A stretch of 24,222 nt of DNA, taken from NCBI GenBank assembly GCA_025924495.1, contig JAICIG010000056.1, positions 1 through 24,222 on the forward strand, in the 5' to 3' direction. Source of the stretch: Pirellulales bacterium (GTDB taxonomy: Bacteria; Planctomycetota; Planctomycetia; Pirellulales; JAICIG01). The number at the start of each line of letters is the position of its first letter. Position 1 is the first letter of the stretch. This document shows positions 23,299-24,222 of the stretch, in pieces. The position numbers were made by a program, and so were the translations under genes. Under the pieces are notes generated by a model. The model saw only the letters and a program-made list of their open reading frames with translations, made no database searches and was not told the origin of the DNA.

Positions 23299-23391
23299 GG
23301 CGATTCGCACTCGCAGACTTATCGGCTGCAACCATTCTACAGCGCCGATCTCACAATTCCGAAACTGCGTGACGCGTTCGCAGGCGCGCCG
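23242..23391. repeat. Direct repeat, copy B
   Basis: Ungapped counterpart of 19325-19474, about 87% identical by hand count. The match stops on the lower-coordinate side within codon 19-20 of the embedded reading frame, and fades on the upper side after GGCGCGCCG. Confidence 0.9.
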
Positions 23392-23554
23392 AGGCCAAGC
23401 GGGACGCGATGCTTGACTGTTCCCCTCGAGTTCGCATGATGGTTTCCGGCTATGCTGGCGAGTGGGCCAGCGACATGGAAGCCAAGGCGCAAAGGAACAC
23501 GCTTGGCGAAGGAACAGGCCGAACGCGGCGATCCGAATCAACACGAGAGACCGC

Positions 23555-24222
23555 ATGCAACAAGTTTCCGCTTTGCCGCTGGTTTATGAATTCAGCCGCC
23601 ACCTGGCGCGGCGCTGCACGATTCAGCCGGGCGAAACGCTGCGCGTGGAATCGGAAGATGCGCTTTCAGGTCAGATTCACACCCCGGGCGATCGGCGCGA
23701 TAAGACGAAGGTTCCGTACAGCAATCCGGTCGCGGGCCCGATTTATGTCGAGGGCGCTGAGCCGGGCGACTTATTGGCTGTGAAGATCCTTGAAATTCAA
23801 TCGCGAGACGGCCAGTGCGCCACCTACACGGGCGCCCCGAAGCAGTTGAGCGAATGGCTCGGCGCCGATGTGCCGCACGGCGCCCATGTCTGCCCGATTC
23901 GAGACGGCTGGATTTTTTGGAGCGACGAGATCGCTATTCCCTACCAGCCGATGCTCGGCTGCATCGGCACGGCGCCCGATTGGGGCGTGCCCTCCACGTC
24001 TCCTGCCGGATCGCACGGCGGCAACCTCGATCTGGTGGAGGTCGCTCCGGGCAGCACCATCTATTTGCCGGTCTCGGTTCTTGGCGGCTATCTCTATCTG
24101 GGCGATGCGCACGCGGCGATGGGGCATGGCGAGCTGTCGGCCACGGGCTTGGAGATGGCCGCTCAAACGGTCATCACGGTCGACATCGTCCGCGAGTCGC
24201 CGCTTGTCGGCGTGCGAGTTGA
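23555..24222 (+). CDS. Acetamidase/formamidase family protein, partial (open at window end)
   Basis: The first 222 codons of an FmdA/AmdA-type amidohydrolase, running off the window without a stop. The family hydrolyses formamide or acetamide to ammonia plus the acid. Visible motifs: HTPGD (42-46), NPVAGPIYVEGAEPGDLLAV (57-76), MLGCIGTAP (133-141), GSHGGNLDL (152-160) and GDAHAAMGHGE (183-193), the last corresponding to the GDxHAxxGDGE metal/active-site segment with His at the usual first Asp of DGE. No signal peptide. The ATG at 23555 is preceded by a GAGAG stretch. It is transcribed away from the lipoprotein gene. Substrate cannot be decided, because many family members have untested specificity; a link to the amide/urea-type sensor at 4902-7277 is only suggestive. 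Confidence 0.9.
   Translation, partial: MQQVSALPLVYEFSRHLARRCTIQPGETLRVESEDALSGQIHTPGDRRDKTKVPYSNPVAGPIYVEGAEPGDLLAVKILEIQSRDGQCATYTGAPKQLSEWLGADVPHGAHVCPIRDGWIFWSDEIAIPYQPMLGCIGTAPDWGVPSTSPAGSHGGNLDLVEVAPGSTIYLPVSVLGGYLYLGDAHAAMGHGELSATGLEMAAQTVITVDIVRESPLVGVRV

Larger units (their letters stand above)
23155..23554. other. 400-bp divergent gap carrying the truncated repeat copy
   Basis: This gap separates the lipoprotein gene (minus) and the acetamidase-family gene (plus). It contains direct-repeat copy B (23242-23391) with a 19-codon gene remnant, and must also hold both promoters. No other gene was supported. Confidence 0.6.

Noticed and set aside
23155..23556. N-terminal extension of the WD40-like lipoprotein up to 23556
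   Set aside because: It is encoded by the direct-repeat copy and flanking noncoding DNA and would bury the lipoprotein signal; the ATG at 23154 has a ribosome site.

Overview
The window looks like a chromosomal segment of a high-GC planctomycete (Planctomycetota, probably Pirellulales-like). The diagnostic genes are a DUF1549/DUF1553 planctomycete-type cytochrome c protein with its DUF1501 partner, a Ser/Thr kinase with a membrane anchor and an extracytoplasmic sensor, multi-zinc-ribbon and SH3-like secreted proteins, and a tetrahydromethanopterin (H4MPT) cofactor biosynthesis operon of the kind known in planctomycetes, methylotrophs and methanogens. Lineage is inferred from gene families and gene order only.

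Layout. (1) 1-4629, minus strand: cytochrome c/DUF1549/DUF1553 protein, then a Tat-type DUF1501 protein, then a small membrane protein. Short stem-loop repeats sit in the gaps, and one stem carries a compensatory base-pair change. (2) 4902-7277, minus strand: a 791-residue fusion of a Ser/Thr kinase, one membrane segment and a complete UrtA-like (urea/short amide ABC-type) binding protein. This is the most striking single protein here. (3) 7601-8815, minus strand: a FabD-like acyltransferase. (4) 8931-15008, plus strand: an SDR-fold protein lacking the catalytic Ser and Tyr, a DUF6513/dihydropteroate-synthase-like protein, pabB, pabA, and a DUF447 + beta-RFAP synthase fusion. PabB/PabA make 4-aminobenzoate precursor, beta-RFAP synthase consumes 4-aminobenzoate, and the DHPS-like protein is a pterin-binding protein, so the set reads as an H4MPT operon carrying its own pABA supply. 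Two gaps in this operon carry inverted arrays of imperfect 7-nt repeats. (5) 15335-18840, plus strand: a three-zinc-ribbon protein, a secreted SH3-like protein with an acidic linker, and a GH88 unsaturated glucuronyl hydrolase. (6) 18863-23154, minus strand: a membrane protein followed by small, poorly conserved genes (one apparently frameshifted) and a WD40-like lipoprotein. About 3.9 kb of this region lies between two direct repeats of about 150 bp. One repeat copy is the start and upstream region of the intact membrane-protein gene; the other is a truncated copy upstream of the lipoprotein gene. By eye this stretch has lower GC than its surroundings and looks like an accessory insertion. 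(7) 23555 to the end, plus strand: the N-terminal 222 codons of an acetamidase/formamidase-family protein, open at the window edge.

No rRNA, tRNA, CRISPR array, transposase gene or phage gene was recognised. All family assignments come from reading motifs by eye; no database search was possible.
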